From the NCBI RefSeq assembly GCF_002278925.1, contig NZ_NCJH01000017.1, positions 1 to 64,000 on the forward strand: a stretch of DNA of 64,000 nt. The letters are read 5' to 3'. Made by a program: the position numbers and the translations under genes. Below, one piece after another: positions 18,507-27,469 of this stretch (position 1 is its first letter; each line of letters begins with the position of its first letter). Under the pieces are notes generated by a model that did not search any database, was not told the origin of the DNA, and was given only the letters and a program-made list of their open reading frames with translations. The DNA comes from Polaromonas sp. 39-63-25. Its GTDB lineage: Bacteria > Pseudomonadota > Gammaproteobacteria > Burkholderiales > Burkholderiaceae_C.

Positions 18507-19466
18507 TTAGACCATGCCAGACTTGACCATGGTGGCACGCAGGCTGGCGAAGTCGTCGTCGACAAACTTCTCGAAAGCCGCGCCGGTGAGCACGGCAGCC
18601 GTCCAGTTGTTTTTCTCGGAGGCTTCCATCCAGCTCTTGGATTTGACGGCCTTGAGAATCATCTCGGTCAGTGTCTGGCGCTCGGCAGCCGAGATGCCGG
18701 GTGCACCGTAAACGCCGCGCCAGTTGCCGATCACCACATTGATGCCTTGCTCCTTGAGCGTGGGCACGTTGACACCCTTGAGGCGGGCATCCGATGTGAC
18801 GGCGAGCGCCTTCATTTTTCCGGTGTTGATGTATTCCGCAAATTCGCTGTAGCCGCTGCCGCCCACGGTGACGTTGCCGCCCAGAATGGCTGCCGTGGCT
18901 TCACCGCCGCCCCGGAAGGCCACGTAGTTGATCTTGGAAGGGTCCACGCCGACTTCGCGTGCAATCATGGCGGCGGCGATGTGCTCGGTGGATCCGCGCG
19001 AACCGCCACCCCACTTGACGCTGCCTGGGTCTTTCTTGAGCTGCGCGATCACGTCGGCCATGGTTTTGAACGGCGAGTTGGCGGGCAGCACAAACACGTT
19101 GTACTCGCTGGTCAGGCGCGCAATCGGCGTGACCTGCGACAGGCTGACCGGCGGCTTGCCGGTGATCAGGCCGCCAAGCATGACGGCACCCATGACCATC
19201 AGCGCATTCGGGTCGCCCTTGCTGCCATTGATGAACTGGGCCAGGCCGAGCGCGCCGGCAGCGCCACCCTTGTTGTCATAGGTCACGCTGGATGCAGCAC
19301 CCGATTCCTGCAGGGCCTTGCCCAAGGCGCGGCCCGTGGCGTCCCAGCCGCCGCCGGGATTGGCCGGAATCATCATTTTTACATTGGCAGCAGCCAGGGC
19401 CGACAGGGGGAACGCACCTGTGGCGGCCAGGGCGGCCAGGGATTTCAGAAAAGTATCGCGACGCAT
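18507..19466 (-). CDS. tctC: Tripartite tricarboxylate transporter, periplasmic binding protein TctC
   Basis: 319 aa from ATG 19466, with AAGGAG eight bases upstream. Signal peptide MRRDTFLKSLAALAATGAFP with cleavage near ALAAAN. The Bug/TctC fold is shown by MMIPANPGGGWDATGRALGKAL, VTYDNKGGAAGALGLAQF and the late GNWRGVYGAPGI. It captures a carboxylate in the periplasm and delivers it to TctAB. It is the first gene of tctCBA and divergent from the tctD regulator, the classic arrangement. Confidence 0.92.
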   Translation of the reverse strand: MRRDTFLKSLAALAATGAFPLSALAAANVKMMIPANPGGGWDATGRALGKALQESGAASSVTYDNKGGAAGALGLAQFINGSKGDPNALMVMGAVMLGGLITGKPPVSLSQVTPIARLTSEYNVFVLPANSPFKTMADVIAQLKKDPGSVKWGGGSRGSTEHIAAAMIAREVGVDPSKINYVAFRGGGEATAAILGGNVTVGGSGYSEFAEYINTGKMKALAVTSDARLKGVNVPTLKEQGINVVIGNWRGVYGAPGISAAERQTLTEMILKAVKSKSWMEASEKNNWTAAVLTGAAFEKFVDDDFASLRATMVKSGMV

Positions 19467-19563
19467 GTATGTCTCCTTTGGTGTTGGTAACAGAGCGATG
19501 ATGCGCTTCCTGTCTGTCAAACGGCTGTCCGAAAGCCCTAGGGAAAGTGCTAATGTCCCGCCC
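19467..19563. promoter_or_regulatory. Divergent tctC / tctD control region
   Basis: A 97-bp gap separates the divergent starts and must hold both promoters and, by analogy with the Salmonella tct system, the TctD binding site. I see no strong -35/-10 pair; AAGGAGACATACATG for tctC is the only clear element. Confidence 0.4.
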
Positions 19564-20259
19564 ATGCTGACCACCATGAAATTGCTGCTGATCGAGGACG
19601 ACCCTTCCATGCAGGCAGCGCTGCAGCGCGCCCTGGGCCGGCGCGGCATGGAGGTGCTGGGCTGCACCGACGGGCGCAAGGCGCTGGCGTTATGGACGGC
19701 CGCCCAGCCCGATGTGGTGGTGCTGGACCTGAGCCTGCCCGGGCTGGACGGCCTGCAGGTGCTGGAGCAGGCGCGCCGCCAGGGGCTGGCCACGCCGGTG
19801 CTGATCCTGACGGCACGCGGCACGGTGGGCGACCGCATCATCGGCCTGAACACGGGCGCAGACGACTACCTGCCCAAGCCCTTTGACCTCGACGAACTCG
19901 AGGCCAGGCTGCGCGCCCTGAGCCGCCGGCGCACGGCATTCGGCAGCGAGCCGGGGGCCGGCGACCACCTGGTGGGCCAGCTTCGTTATGAAAAGGAAAG
20001 CGGCGCGATTTACCACCGCGACCAGGTCCTCGAACTGACGCCGCGCGAGCTGGCCCTGCTACAGGCCCTGATCGTCAAACCCGGCCAGGCGGTGTCCAAG
20101 GAAAAACTGTTCGAGCTGGTGTTTCCCGGCGAGACCGATGTGCAGTACGAGGCCGTGGAGGTGGTGGTGTACCGCCTGCGCAAGAAAATGGCGCACACCG
20201 GCGTGACCCTGGTCACCTTGCGCGGCCTGGGTTATCTGCTGAAAGTGGACGCGCCATGA
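19564..20259 (+). CDS. tctD: Two-component response regulator TctD
   Basis: 231 aa from ATG 19564 (an in-frame ATG at 19576 is also possible). The receiver domain has the acidic pair in LLIEDD, the phospho-accepting Asp in VVVLDLSLPGLDG, Thr in ILTARG and Lys in YLPKPF. The C-terminal half is an OmpR/PhoB winged helix (LTPRELALLQALI, VEVVVYRLRKKM, TLRGLGYLL). It probably activates tctCBA in response to external carboxylates. The stop overlaps the tctE start by four bases. Confidence 0.92.
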   Translation: MLTTMKLLLIEDDPSMQAALQRALGRRGMEVLGCTDGRKALALWTAAQPDVVVLDLSLPGLDGLQVLEQARRQGLATPVLILTARGTVGDRIIGLNTGADDYLPKPFDLDELEARLRALSRRRTAFGSEPGAGDHLVGQLRYEKESGAIYHRDQVLELTPRELALLQALIVKPGQAVSKEKLFELVFPGETDVQYEAVEVVVYRLRKKMAHTGVTLVTLRGLGYLLKVDAP

Positions 20260-21860
20260 AAGGTGTTGAGGACGACGTGCGCAGCGCCGGGCCGCCCCAA
20301 GCAAGCACAGCCCCCCCGGGGGGCAGCGTATTACACGAAGTGAAAAGCGTGGGGGTCAAAGCCTTCAGCGCCGGGCCGCCCCCAGCAAGCACCGCCCCTT
20401 CTTCCGGTGAAAGGGGCAGCGCAACGCCGCAGGCACACGAAGTGAAAAGCGTGGGGGCCATCTCGCTCAGGCGCTACCTTCTCTTGGGCATCCTGCTGCC
20501 TGTGGGCCTGCTGGTCACGCTCAACACGGCCAGCCTGTACAGCCAGGCGCTGGGCGCCGTCAACACCGCCTATGACCGCACGCTGCTGGCCTCGGCCAAG
20601 TCGATCGGTGAGCAGCTGGACGTGAGCGGCTACGACGGGCAGTCCGAACTGCGCGTGACCGTGCCGTATGCGGCGCTGGAAGCCTTCGAGGCCGACAACC
20701 AGAGCCGGCTTTTTTACCGGGTGTCCAGCCTCAATGGCGAAATGGTGTCGGGTTATGCGCAGCTGCCTTTCTGGCGCGGCCGCATTCCGGCCAAACCGCC
20801 CTACGCGGCGTTGGTCGATTTTTACGACGATGTGTATGCGGGCGACGCCGTGCGGGTGGCCGTCCTGCTGCAGCCGGTGGCCAGCTCGAACGGGCGCGGT
20901 ATGGCCGTCATCCAGGTAGCCGAAACACTGGAACTGCGCACCACGCTGGCGCAAAAAATCCTGTTCGACACCCTGTGGCGCCAGGCGCTGCTGCTGGCCG
21001 TGATTGCCCTGGTGGCCGTGGTGGTGGTGCAGCGCGCCACGCGCCCGGTGCGTCGCCTCAGCGCCGAGCTGCAGGCGCGCCCCGAGGGCGACCTGACGGC
21101 GATTGCCGCACCGGACGCGCCACGCGAGCTGCTGCCGCTGGTTGACGCCACCAACGAGGTCATGGGCCGGCTGCAGCACCTGCTGGACAACCAGAAACGT
21201 TTTGTGCGCGACGCGGCGCACCAGCTGCGCACACCGCTGGCGGTGTTGAAGGTACAGGTGCAGTCGGCGCTGCGCGGCGACATGGACGCCCAGGCGGCGC
21301 TGGCCGAGATCAACCAGACCGTGGACCGCGCCACGCTGCTGGCCAACCAGATGCTGGCGCTGGCCAAGGTCGAGCAGTTGCGCCAGCAGGCGGACCTGGG
21401 GCCGGTGGACATGGACGCCATCGTGCGCGCCGTCGCGCTGGATCTGGCGCCGCTGATTGCCGAGAAGGACCTGGACTTCGATATCGAAACCACGGCAGCC
21501 AGCGTCAATGCGCATGAATGGATGCTGGGCGAACTCTGCCGCAACCTGCTGCACAACGCGATCAAGCACAGCCAGCGCGGCGGCCCGCTGTCGGTGCGGC
21601 TCGTCACCGATGCCCGGTACCTGGCCCTGACCGTCAGCGACAGCGGTCCCGGCATTTCGGGCGAACTGGCAGCACGCCTTTACCAGCCCTTTTCGGCCGG
21701 CAATGTGCGCCACGGCTCGGGCCTGGGCCTGGCGATCTGCCGCGAGATCACGCAGGCGCTCGGCGGCAGCATCACGCTGGAAAACCGCGAAGACCATGGG
21801 CGTATTGCCGGGCTGGACGCCACCGTGCGCCTGCCGCTGGTACACAATGACGGGCAATGA
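20256..21860 (+). CDS. tctE: Sensor histidine kinase TctE with repeat-encoded N-terminal extension
   Basis: 534 aa, translationally coupled to tctD (ATGA overlap). After MKGVEDDV, residues about 10-70 are two tandem copies of a peptide (SAGPP-AST-AP...HEVKSVG) read from family B DNA repeats. The normal protein resumes at ISLRRYLLLGILLPVG, the first membrane helix. A periplasmic sensor region follows (about 95-245), then a second helix LLLAVIALVAVVVV, HAMP-like linker, H-box RFVRDAAHQLRTPLAVLK, N-box ELCRNLLHNAIKH and G-boxes SDSGPGIS and GSGLGLAI. All catalytic elements are intact, so the kinase is probably active with an unusual cytoplasmic N-tail. Confidence 0.92.
   Translation: MKGVEDDVRSAGPPQASTAPPGGSVLHEVKSVGVKAFSAGPPPASTAPSSGERGSATPQAHEVKSVGAISLRRYLLLGILLPVGLLVTLNTASLYSQALGAVNTAYDRTLLASAKSIGEQLDVSGYDGQSELRVTVPYAALEAFEADNQSRLFYRVSSLNGEMVSGYAQLPFWRGRIPAKPPYAALVDFYDDVYAGDAVRVAVLLQPVASSNGRGMAVIQVAETLELRTTLAQKILFDTLWRQALLLAVIALVAVVVVQRATRPVRRLSAELQARPEGDLTAIAAPDAPRELLPLVDATNEVMGRLQHLLDNQKRFVRDAAHQLRTPLAVLKVQVQSALRGDMDAQAALAEINQTVDRATLLANQMLALAKVEQLRQQADLGPVDMDAIVRAVALDLAPLIAEKDLDFDIETTAASVNAHEWMLGELCRNLLHNAIKHSQRGGPLSVRLVTDARYLALTVSDSGPGISGELAARLYQPFSAGNVRHGSGLGLAICREITQALGGSITLENREDHGRIAGLDATVRLPLVHNDGQ
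20284..20356 (+). repeat. Dispersed repeat family B, copy 1 (inside tctE)
   Basis: Pattern CCGGGCCGCCCCAAGCA, AGCCCCC-C-CGGGGGGCAGCG, TTACACGAAGTGAAAAGCGTGGGGG. It is read in frame as the first repeat peptide of TctE. The central GC block is a strong hairpin. Confidence 0.85.
20367..20458 (+). repeat. Dispersed repeat family B, copy 2 (inside tctE)
   Basis: A second, diverged copy directly follows: AGCGCCGGGCCGCCCCCAGC, CCCCTTCTTCCGGTGAAAGGGG hairpin, then CACGAAGTGAAAAGCGTGGGGG. It is in frame with copy 1 and is 92 nt against 73 nt. Confidence 0.85.
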
Positions 21861-21908
21861 AACACAGGTCTCCCCTTCCCTGGCATGGCGGCGCACGAGA
21901 GGTCAACC

Positions 21909-22316
21909 ATGCGCCTTGACAAGTGGCTCTGGGCCGCACGCTTCTACAAGACCCGTTCACTGGCGAGCGACGAAATCGGCAAAAACCGCGTGCAGGTCAA
22001 CGGCCAGGACGCCAAGCCTGCGCGTGAGGTGAAGGCCGGCGACACGGTGGCGATGCGGCAGGGGCCGGTCACGCGCACCGTGCTGGTCCGGGGCCTGAGC
22101 CAGCAACGCGGGCCGGCACCGGTGGCGCAGCAGCTCTACGAAGAAACGCCGGACAGCATCACGCTGCGGGAAGCGGCGGCCGAGCAGCGCCGGCTGAACC
22201 ATGAACCGGCCGGCAGTCTGGAGCACGGCCGCCCCACCAAACGAGACCGGCGCTCGTTGGACAAAGCCCAGGACAAAGCCTGGGGTGACCGCTGGAGCGC
22301 CTCGGTCGACTCCTGA
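21909..22316 (+). CDS. hslR: Hsp15-like S4-domain RNA-binding protein
   Basis: 135 aa from ATG 21909, with AGAGG seven bases upstream; an in-frame ATG at 21885 has no such site. Residues 1-60 are the S4 RNA-binding domain (MRLDKWLWAARFYKTRSLA, NRVQVNGQDAKPAREVKAGD). The rest is a basic helical tail (KRDRRSLDKAQDKAWGDRW) typical of Hsp15, which rescues 50S subunits carrying stalled peptidyl-tRNA after heat stress. It begins about 50 nt after tctE on the same strand. Confidence 0.85.
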   Translation: MRLDKWLWAARFYKTRSLASDEIGKNRVQVNGQDAKPAREVKAGDTVAMRQGPVTRTVLVRGLSQQRGPAPVAQQLYEETPDSITLREAAAEQRRLNHEPAGSLEHGRPTKRDRRSLDKAQDKAWGDRWSASVDS

Positions 22317-22319
22317 AAC

Positions 22320-22382
22320 GCTCCTTTTTTGATAGCTGCCTGCGCCCACCCAATAAGGGCAGAAAGCCGATTTCTTTATAAG
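22320..22382 (+). repeat. Dispersed repeat family A, copy 4
   Basis: TTTTTTGATAGCTGCCTGCGCCC, ACCCAATAAGGGCAGAAAGCC and an AT-rich end at TTTCTTTATAA. It fills the gap between the convergent hslR and TRAP permease genes and supplies the stop codon of the latter. Confidence 0.7.
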
Positions 22383-24985
22383 GAAGCAGCAGCAGTGGCT
22401 GGCGGCACCGGACCGCTGCCACGGCGCATGCGCCGGCCCTGGGACCACCAGACCAGCAGGGCCAGTAACAGCGCGGGCAGGTAGAACCAGTGGGCTGTGG
22501 GCCTGTCGGTCGGCACCTTGATGGCAGTCACGTCCCAGCCCTGCTCCACGCCGGCCTTGGCGGCACGCGAACCGAATTTCGCCTGGCCGATCTGCAGGGT
22601 GTCACCGAGCGGAACCAGTTGCAGGCCGGCGTCGGCCAGGCGCTTGCGGCCCTCCGGCCCCTTGTCACCGAGCTGGACCGCCACGGTCTTGACGATCTCC
22701 CGGCCTTCCAGCGTGGTGCCGCGCGTGACCATCACCACGCGGCCGTCACTTTCCACGTTGCGCGCGATCTCGAACACCTCGGCGGGTTTGGCATCGCGGT
22801 ATTCGGGGGCGATCCGGTCCATGAAAAAGTCCGGGCGGAACAGCAGGATCACCGCCAACAGCAACGCCAGCGTTTCCCACAGGCGATTCTTGATGCGGAA
22901 CCAGTTCATCGTGACGGCGGCAAACAGCAGCGTGGCCAGCATGCTGGCGGTCACGATGCAGAAAAAGGAGAAGGCCCCGCCGACATCGATCAGCAGCAAT
23001 TGCGGATTGAAGATCCAGATGAAGGGCAGGATCACCGTGCGCAGCGCATAGATGGCCCCCTGGATGCCTGTTTCTATCGCGTCCTCCCCCGAGATGGCGG
23101 CCGCCGCGAAGGTGGCCAGCCCCACCGGGGGCGTGATGTCCCCCATGATGCCGTAGTAGAAGACAAACAGGTGCACCGCGATCAGCGGAATCACCAGCCC
23201 CGACTGCGCACCCAGGTCCACCACCACCGGCGCCATCAGCGTGGCCACCAACACGTAGTTGGCCGTGGTCGGCACGCCCAGGCCCAGCACCAGGCAGGAA
23301 AACGCAATGAACAGCAGCATCACCATGACATTGCCCTGAGACACAAACTCGACAAATTCCGTCATGCGCAGCCCCAGGCCCGTGAGCGTGATCCCGCCGA
23401 CGATGATGCCGGCCGTCGCCGTGGCCACGCCAATGCCGATCATGTTGCGCGAGCCATTGTGAAACCCGTCAACCACCGAACGCCAGCCCTCGTGCCAGGC
23501 ATCCGGCGTGCGCGTACGGCGCAGCGCGTCGATCAGCGGGCGCTGCGACATCATCAGCACCACGAGGATGGTCACCGCCCAGAAAGCAGCCAGCGCCGGT
23601 GACATCTCCTCGACCATCAGGCACCAGATCAGCGTGCCGATGGGAATGAGGAAGTGCAGGCCCGCGCGCACGGTAGGCCAGGTGTCCAGCGCCTTGGGAT
23701 GGTCGATGTCAATGTCCTGGGCCAGGTCGGGGCTGCGCGCCGCCTGCTGCAGGCACACGCCATAAAGCGCCATCACCGCCAGCACGATGGCATAGGGAGC
23801 GGCACCGCCCAGCATGGCTTTCATGCCTTCGAACAGGTAGTACAGGGACCCGATCACGATGATGCTGCCCGAGATGCCGAAAGCATTGCGCAGCACGCGA
23901 TCGCGCAGCGGCTTGGGTTCGCGCCGGATGATGGGCTGCATGCCCATCTTCAGCGCTTCCAGGTGCACGATGTAGAACAAGCCGAGGTAGGACAGGATGG
24001 CCGGCAGGAAGGCGTGGCGCACGATGTCGGTATAGGGAATGCCGACGTATTCCACCATCAGGAAGGCAGCTGCCCCCATGACCGGCGGCATGATCTGACC
24101 GTCCACCGACGACATGGTCTCGATGGCGCCGGCCTTGACCCCGCCGTAGCCGGATTTCTTCATCAGCGGGATGGTGAAAATTCCGCCAGAGACCACATTG
24201 GACACCGACGACCCGGAGATCATGCCGTTGAGGGCCGACGACACCACCGCCACCTTGGCCGGCCCGCCGCGCAGATGGCCGAGCGCCGCAAAACTCACCT
24301 GCATCATGTAGTTGCCGCCGCCAGCGCGGTCCAGCAAGGCGCCGAACAGCACATAGACAAAAATGGTGCCGGCCGACACGCCCAGCGCGATGCCGTACAC
24401 ACCCTCGGTGGTTAGCCACATGTGCGAGACCAGCCGGTTCAGCGAGGCGCCGCGGTGGGACAACACATCGGGCAGCCAGGGGCCGAGCATGCTGTAGGCC
24501 ACGAAAACCACAGCCAGGGCCGCCATGGGCCAGCCGACCGCACGGCGCGTCGCTTCCAGCAGCAGCACCATGCCGGCGCTGGCCACCACCACATCCATCG
24601 TGGTCGGCTGGCCGGGACGGGTGGCGATCTGTGCATAAAACAGCATGATGTAGGCGCCCGCAAACGCGGCAAGAAATGCCAGCAACCAGTCCTGCACCGG
24701 CACGTGGTCGCGCGGCGAACTGCGCAGGGCCGGCCATGCCAGGAAAGCGAGAAACAGCGCAAAGCCCAGGTGGATGGCGCGTGCTTCGGTGTCGTTGAGG
24801 ATGCCGAAACCCAGTGCAAACGGCAAGGGCGAGGCGTACCAGTACTGGAACAGCGCCCAGATGAGCGCCACGGCAAAGATGATGCCAGCGGTCAGGCCCG
24901 TCGGCTTGCGCCCGCCGGTATCCACCTCGGCGACGAGTTGCTGCAGCGCTTCAGGCGCTTTTTCGATATCGGTTGCCATGGTCAT
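22376..24985 (-). CDS. TRAP transporter permease, fused small and large subunits (TAXI type, DUF3394 tail)
   Basis: 869 aa with about 16-18 membrane helices. The N-terminal third is the four-helix DctQ-like part. The middle carries DctM signatures (FGALLDRAGGGNYMMQVSFAAL, SGSSVSNVVSGGIFTIP, VDGQIMPPVMGAAAFLM, GLGVPTTANYVLVA). Residues about 690-830 match DUF3394, a soluble tail of these fused permeases (EVFEIARNVESDGRVVMVTRG). It uses an ion gradient to import the ligand captured by the TAXI protein encoded upstream. The C-terminus PPATAAASL* ends inside a family A repeat. In-frame starts at 24985 and 24979 are both possible. Confidence 0.9.
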   Translation of the reverse strand: MTMATDIEKAPEALQQLVAEVDTGGRKPTGLTAGIIFAVALIWALFQYWYASPLPFALGFGILNDTEARAIHLGFALFLAFLAWPALRSSPRDHVPVQDWLLAFLAAFAGAYIMLFYAQIATRPGQPTTMDVVVASAGMVLLLEATRRAVGWPMAALAVVFVAYSMLGPWLPDVLSHRGASLNRLVSHMWLTTEGVYGIALGVSAGTIFVYVLFGALLDRAGGGNYMMQVSFAALGHLRGGPAKVAVVSSALNGMISGSSVSNVVSGGIFTIPLMKKSGYGGVKAGAIETMSSVDGQIMPPVMGAAAFLMVEYVGIPYTDIVRHAFLPAILSYLGLFYIVHLEALKMGMQPIIRREPKPLRDRVLRNAFGISGSIIVIGSLYYLFEGMKAMLGGAAPYAIVLAVMALYGVCLQQAARSPDLAQDIDIDHPKALDTWPTVRAGLHFLIPIGTLIWCLMVEEMSPALAAFWAVTILVVLMMSQRPLIDALRRTRTPDAWHEGWRSVVDGFHNGSRNMIGIGVATATAGIIVGGITLTGLGLRMTEFVEFVSQGNVMVMLLFIAFSCLVLGLGVPTTANYVLVATLMAPVVVDLGAQSGLVIPLIAVHLFVFYYGIMGDITPPVGLATFAAAAISGEDAIETGIQGAIYALRTVILPFIWIFNPQLLLIDVGGAFSFFCIVTASMLATLLFAAVTMNWFRIKNRLWETLALLLAVILLFRPDFFMDRIAPEYRDAKPAEVFEIARNVESDGRVVMVTRGTTLEGREIVKTVAVQLGDKGPEGRKRLADAGLQLVPLGDTLQIGQAKFGSRAAKAGVEQGWDVTAIKVPTDRPTAHWFYLPALLLALLVWWSQGRRMRRGSGPVPPATAAASL

Positions 24986-25018
24986 CTTTCAGGAACAGGA
25001 AGTCGTAGGCACGGGCAT

Positions 25019-25050
25019 TAAAAAAAGGGCGAAGTCCGCTCCGCCCTTTT
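25019..25050 (-). terminator. Intercistronic terminator-like hairpin after the TAXI gene
   Basis: On the minus strand AAAAGGGCG-loop-CGCCCTTTTTTT: a 9-bp stem followed by seven T residues, between the binding-protein stop (25104) and the permease start (24985). Partial termination here would keep permease expression below that of the binding protein. Confidence 0.7.
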
Positions 25051-25057
25051 GTGGTTG

Positions 25058-25083
25058 GCAAACCGCACCCCGGTGCGGTTTGC
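25058..25083 (-). other. Perfect 12-bp inverted repeat next to the terminator
   Basis: GCAAACCGCACC and GGTGCGGTTTGC flank a two-base centre. It lies between the TAXI stop and the terminator hairpin and has no T tract of its own, so an mRNA-stabilising 3' hairpin is more likely than a second terminator. Confidence 0.6.
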
Positions 25084-25103
25084 AGCTGGCGTGCTGCGCC
25101 GGA

Positions 25104-26093
25104 TTACTTGATCCAGCCCTTTTCCTTGTAGTAACGCGCCGCGCCTTCATGCAGCGGCGCGCTCAGGCCGTCCTTGACCATGTTCTGCGGGTTCAGGTTG
25201 GCCAGGGCCGGGTGCAGCTTCTTGAACTCGTCGAAGTTTTCGAACAGGGCCTTGGTGACCTGGTACACCGTCTCGGGTGAGGTTTTGGCCGACGTCACGA
25301 CGGTGGCCAGCACGCCGTAGGTGGCGGTAGGCTGCGGGTTGTTCGGGTACAGGCCGCCGGGAATCGTGACCTTGGCGTAATAGGGCTTGTCGGCCACCAG
25401 CTTGTCGACCACTGGACCGGTCAGCGACACCAGCCTGGCACCGCAGGTGGTGGTCGGATCCTGGATGTTGGCTGAAGGATGGCCCACACCGTAGAAGAAG
25501 CCGTCGATCTTGCCGTCGCACAGGGCCGGGCCGTGTTCGTCGGCCTTGAGTTCGGAGGCCAGCGAGAAGTCACCGAGTTTCCAGCCCATCGCGGCCAGCA
25601 GTTCCTCCATGGACGACCGGGTGCCGGAGCCGGGGTTGCCGACGTTGAAACGTTTGCCCTTGAAGTCCTCGAACTTGGTGATGTTGGCTTCCTTGCGGGC
25701 CGCGACGGTGAAGGGCTCGGGGTGTACTGCGAACACGGCGCGCAGGTCGCTGTAGGCGCCATCCTTGTACTGGCCCAGACCCTTGACGGCGTTGTACTGC
25801 ACATCCGACTGCGTGAAACCGAAGTCGAGTTCGCCGGCCTTGATGGTGTTGACGTTGAACACCGAACCACCGGTGGACTCGACCGAGCACCGGATGCCGT
25901 GTTTGGCGCGGTCCTTGTTGACCAGGCGGCAGATGGCGCCACCAGCGGCGTAATACACACCGGTCACACCACCGGTGCCTATGGTCACGAATTTCTGCTG
26001 CGCAACGGCCGGCGCAGACATCAGGGCGGCGGCCATGGCCACGGCGGCACTCGCGGTGCCCAGCGCACTCAACGCAAACTTCTTCATGCTCAT
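25104..26093 (-). CDS. TAXI-family TRAP transporter solute-binding protein
   Basis: 329 aa from ATG 26093 ([24 protein letters not shown] eight bases upstream). The signal peptide is cut near AVAQQK. The mature protein has the TAXI signature [25 protein letters not shown], with [25 protein letters not shown] and the mid-protein [22 protein letters not shown] proteins bind small organic anions such as glutamate or other dicarboxylates; the ligand here is unknown. It is followed by two hairpins and the fused TRAP permease, and preceded by an aminotransferase and RpiR regulator on the same strand. Confidence 0.9.
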   Translation of the reverse strand: MSMKKFALSALGTASAAVAMAAALMSAPAVAQQKFVTIGTGGVTGVYYAAGGAICRLVNKDRAKHGIRCSVESTGGSVFNVNTIKAGELDFGFTQSDVQYNAVKGLGQYKDGAYSDLRAVFAVHPEPFTVAARKEANITKFEDFKGKRFNVGNPGSGTRSSMEELLAAMGWKLGDFSLASELKADEHGPALCDGKIDGFFYGVGHPSANIQDPTTTCGARLVSLTGPVVDKLVADKPYYAKVTIPGGLYPNNPQPTATYGVLATVVTSAKTSPETVYQVTKALFENFDEFKKLHPALANLNPQNMVKDGLSAPLHEGAARYYKEKGWIK

Positions 26094-26124
26094 ATCAGTT
26101 TCTCCAGGTTGTAAAACTTGTTGT

Positions 26125-27465
26125 TCAAGCCGCGGCGATCGCGGCATCCATGGCCGAACCAAGACGCTCCACCACCATGCTCAGTTCGGCTTCACTGCTG
26201 ATGAACGGTGGCGCCAGCAGGACATGGTCACCATAACGGCCATCGACGGTGCCGCCCATCGGGTAAACCATCAAGCCGCGCGCCATCGCCTCCTTCTTGA
26301 CGCGTGCATGCACTTTGCGTGCCGGATCGAAGGGTGTCTTCTTCGCGCGGTCCTGCACCAGCTCGATGCCCCAGAACAAACCACGGCCGCGGATGTCCCC
26401 GACATGGGGATGTTCGCCCCAGCGGCCCTGCATCAGCGTCTGCAAAAACGCGCCCCGCGCGCGCACCTGAACGATGAGCTGGTCCCGCTCGAACACCTGC
26501 TGCACCGCCAGCGCCGCCGCACAGGCCACCGCATGGCCCAGGTAGGTGTGGCCGTGCTGGAAAAAGCCGGTGCCGCCCCGCATTGCATCGACAATTTTTT
26601 TCTGCGCGAGCACCGCGCCAATCGGCTGGTAGCCGCCGCCCAGGCCCTTGGCCACGGCCAACAGGTCGGGCACCACACCCTCCTGCTCGCACGCATGCAG
26701 GGTGCCGGTACGGCCCATGCCGCACATCACTTCGTCCAGGATCAGCAGCACACCATACCGGTCGCAGACTTCGCGCACCGCCTTGAAATAACCCGGTACC
26801 GGCGCCAGCACACCGGCGGTCGCGCCACCCACGGTTTCGGCAATGAAGGCGATCACGCGGTCTGCGCCTTGTTCAAGGATGGCGTCCTCGAGTTCCCGCG
26901 CCAGGCGCTGGCCATAGTGCTCCGGCGTTTCGCCGGCCTGCTGCTCGCGGTAGGGATAACAGGGCGACACATGGGTGGCCGGCATCAGCAGGGGCGCGAA
27001 CGGTTCGCGCCGCCACTGGTTGCCGCCTATGGCCAGCGCGCCCAGGGTGTTGCCGTGGTAACTCTGCCTGCGCGCGATGAAATGCGTGCGCTGCGGCTGG
27101 CCGATCTCGACAAAATACTGGCGCGCCATCTTCAGTGTGGCCTCCATCGCCTCCGAGCCGCCGCTGACGAAATACACATGGCTCATGCCTTGCGGCGCCG
27201 TCCTGATCAGTTGGGCAGCCAGTGTCTCGGCAACCTCGGTGGTGAAAAAACTGGTGTGGGCATAAGCCAGCTTGTCGATCTGCGCATGCATGGCGGCCAG
27301 CACGTCGGGATGGCCGTGGCCCAGGCAGGACACCGCAGCGCCGCCCGAGGCGTCGATATAACTCTTGCCATCGGCATCGGTCAGGTACACCCCCCGGCCG
27401 CTGACGGCCACCGGCGGCGTGTGCTGCAACTGGCGGTGAAAGACATGGGTGGAGGCTGCAGGCAT
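26125..27465 (-). CDS. Class III (omega) aminotransferase, PLP-dependent
   Basis: 446 aa, fold-type I class III transaminase. Visible are [18 protein letters not shown], the PLP phosphate region [16 protein letters not shown], the cofactor aspartate in [15 protein letters not shown], and the Schiff-base lysine K273 in [17 protein letters not shown]. Such enzymes transfer omega-amino groups (GABA, beta-alanine, diamines, aromatic amines) to a keto acid. It lies 4 nt after rpiR and 31 nt before the TAXI gene, so it may process the compound imported by the TRAP system; that link is inferred. Confidence 0.88.
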   Translation of the reverse strand: MPAASTHVFHRQLQHTPPVAVSGRGVYLTDADGKSYIDASGGAAVSCLGHGHPDVLAAMHAQIDKLAYAHTSFFTTEVAETLAAQLIRTAPQGMSHVYFVSGGSEAMEATLKMARQYFVEIGQPQRTHFIARRQSYHGNTLGALAIGGNQWRREPFAPLLMPATHVSPCYPYREQQAGETPEHYGQRLARELEDAILEQGADRVIAFIAETVGGATAGVLAPVPGYFKAVREVCDRYGVLLILDEVMCGMGRTGTLHACEQEGVVPDLLAVAKGLGGGYQPIGAVLAQKKIVDAMRGGTGFFQHGHTYLGHAVACAAALAVQQVFERDQLIVQVRARGAFLQTLMQGRWGEHPHVGDIRGRGLFWGIELVQDRAKKTPFDPARKVHARVKKEAMARGLMVYPMGGTVDGRYGDHVLLAPPFISSEAELSMVVERLGSAMDAAIAAA

Positions 27466-27469
27466 GGGC

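Noticed and set aside
20284-20458. CRISPR-like array in tctE
   Set aside because: Only two adjacent diverged copies without unique spacers, and a third copy lies 42 kb away in ybgC; no cas genes are present.
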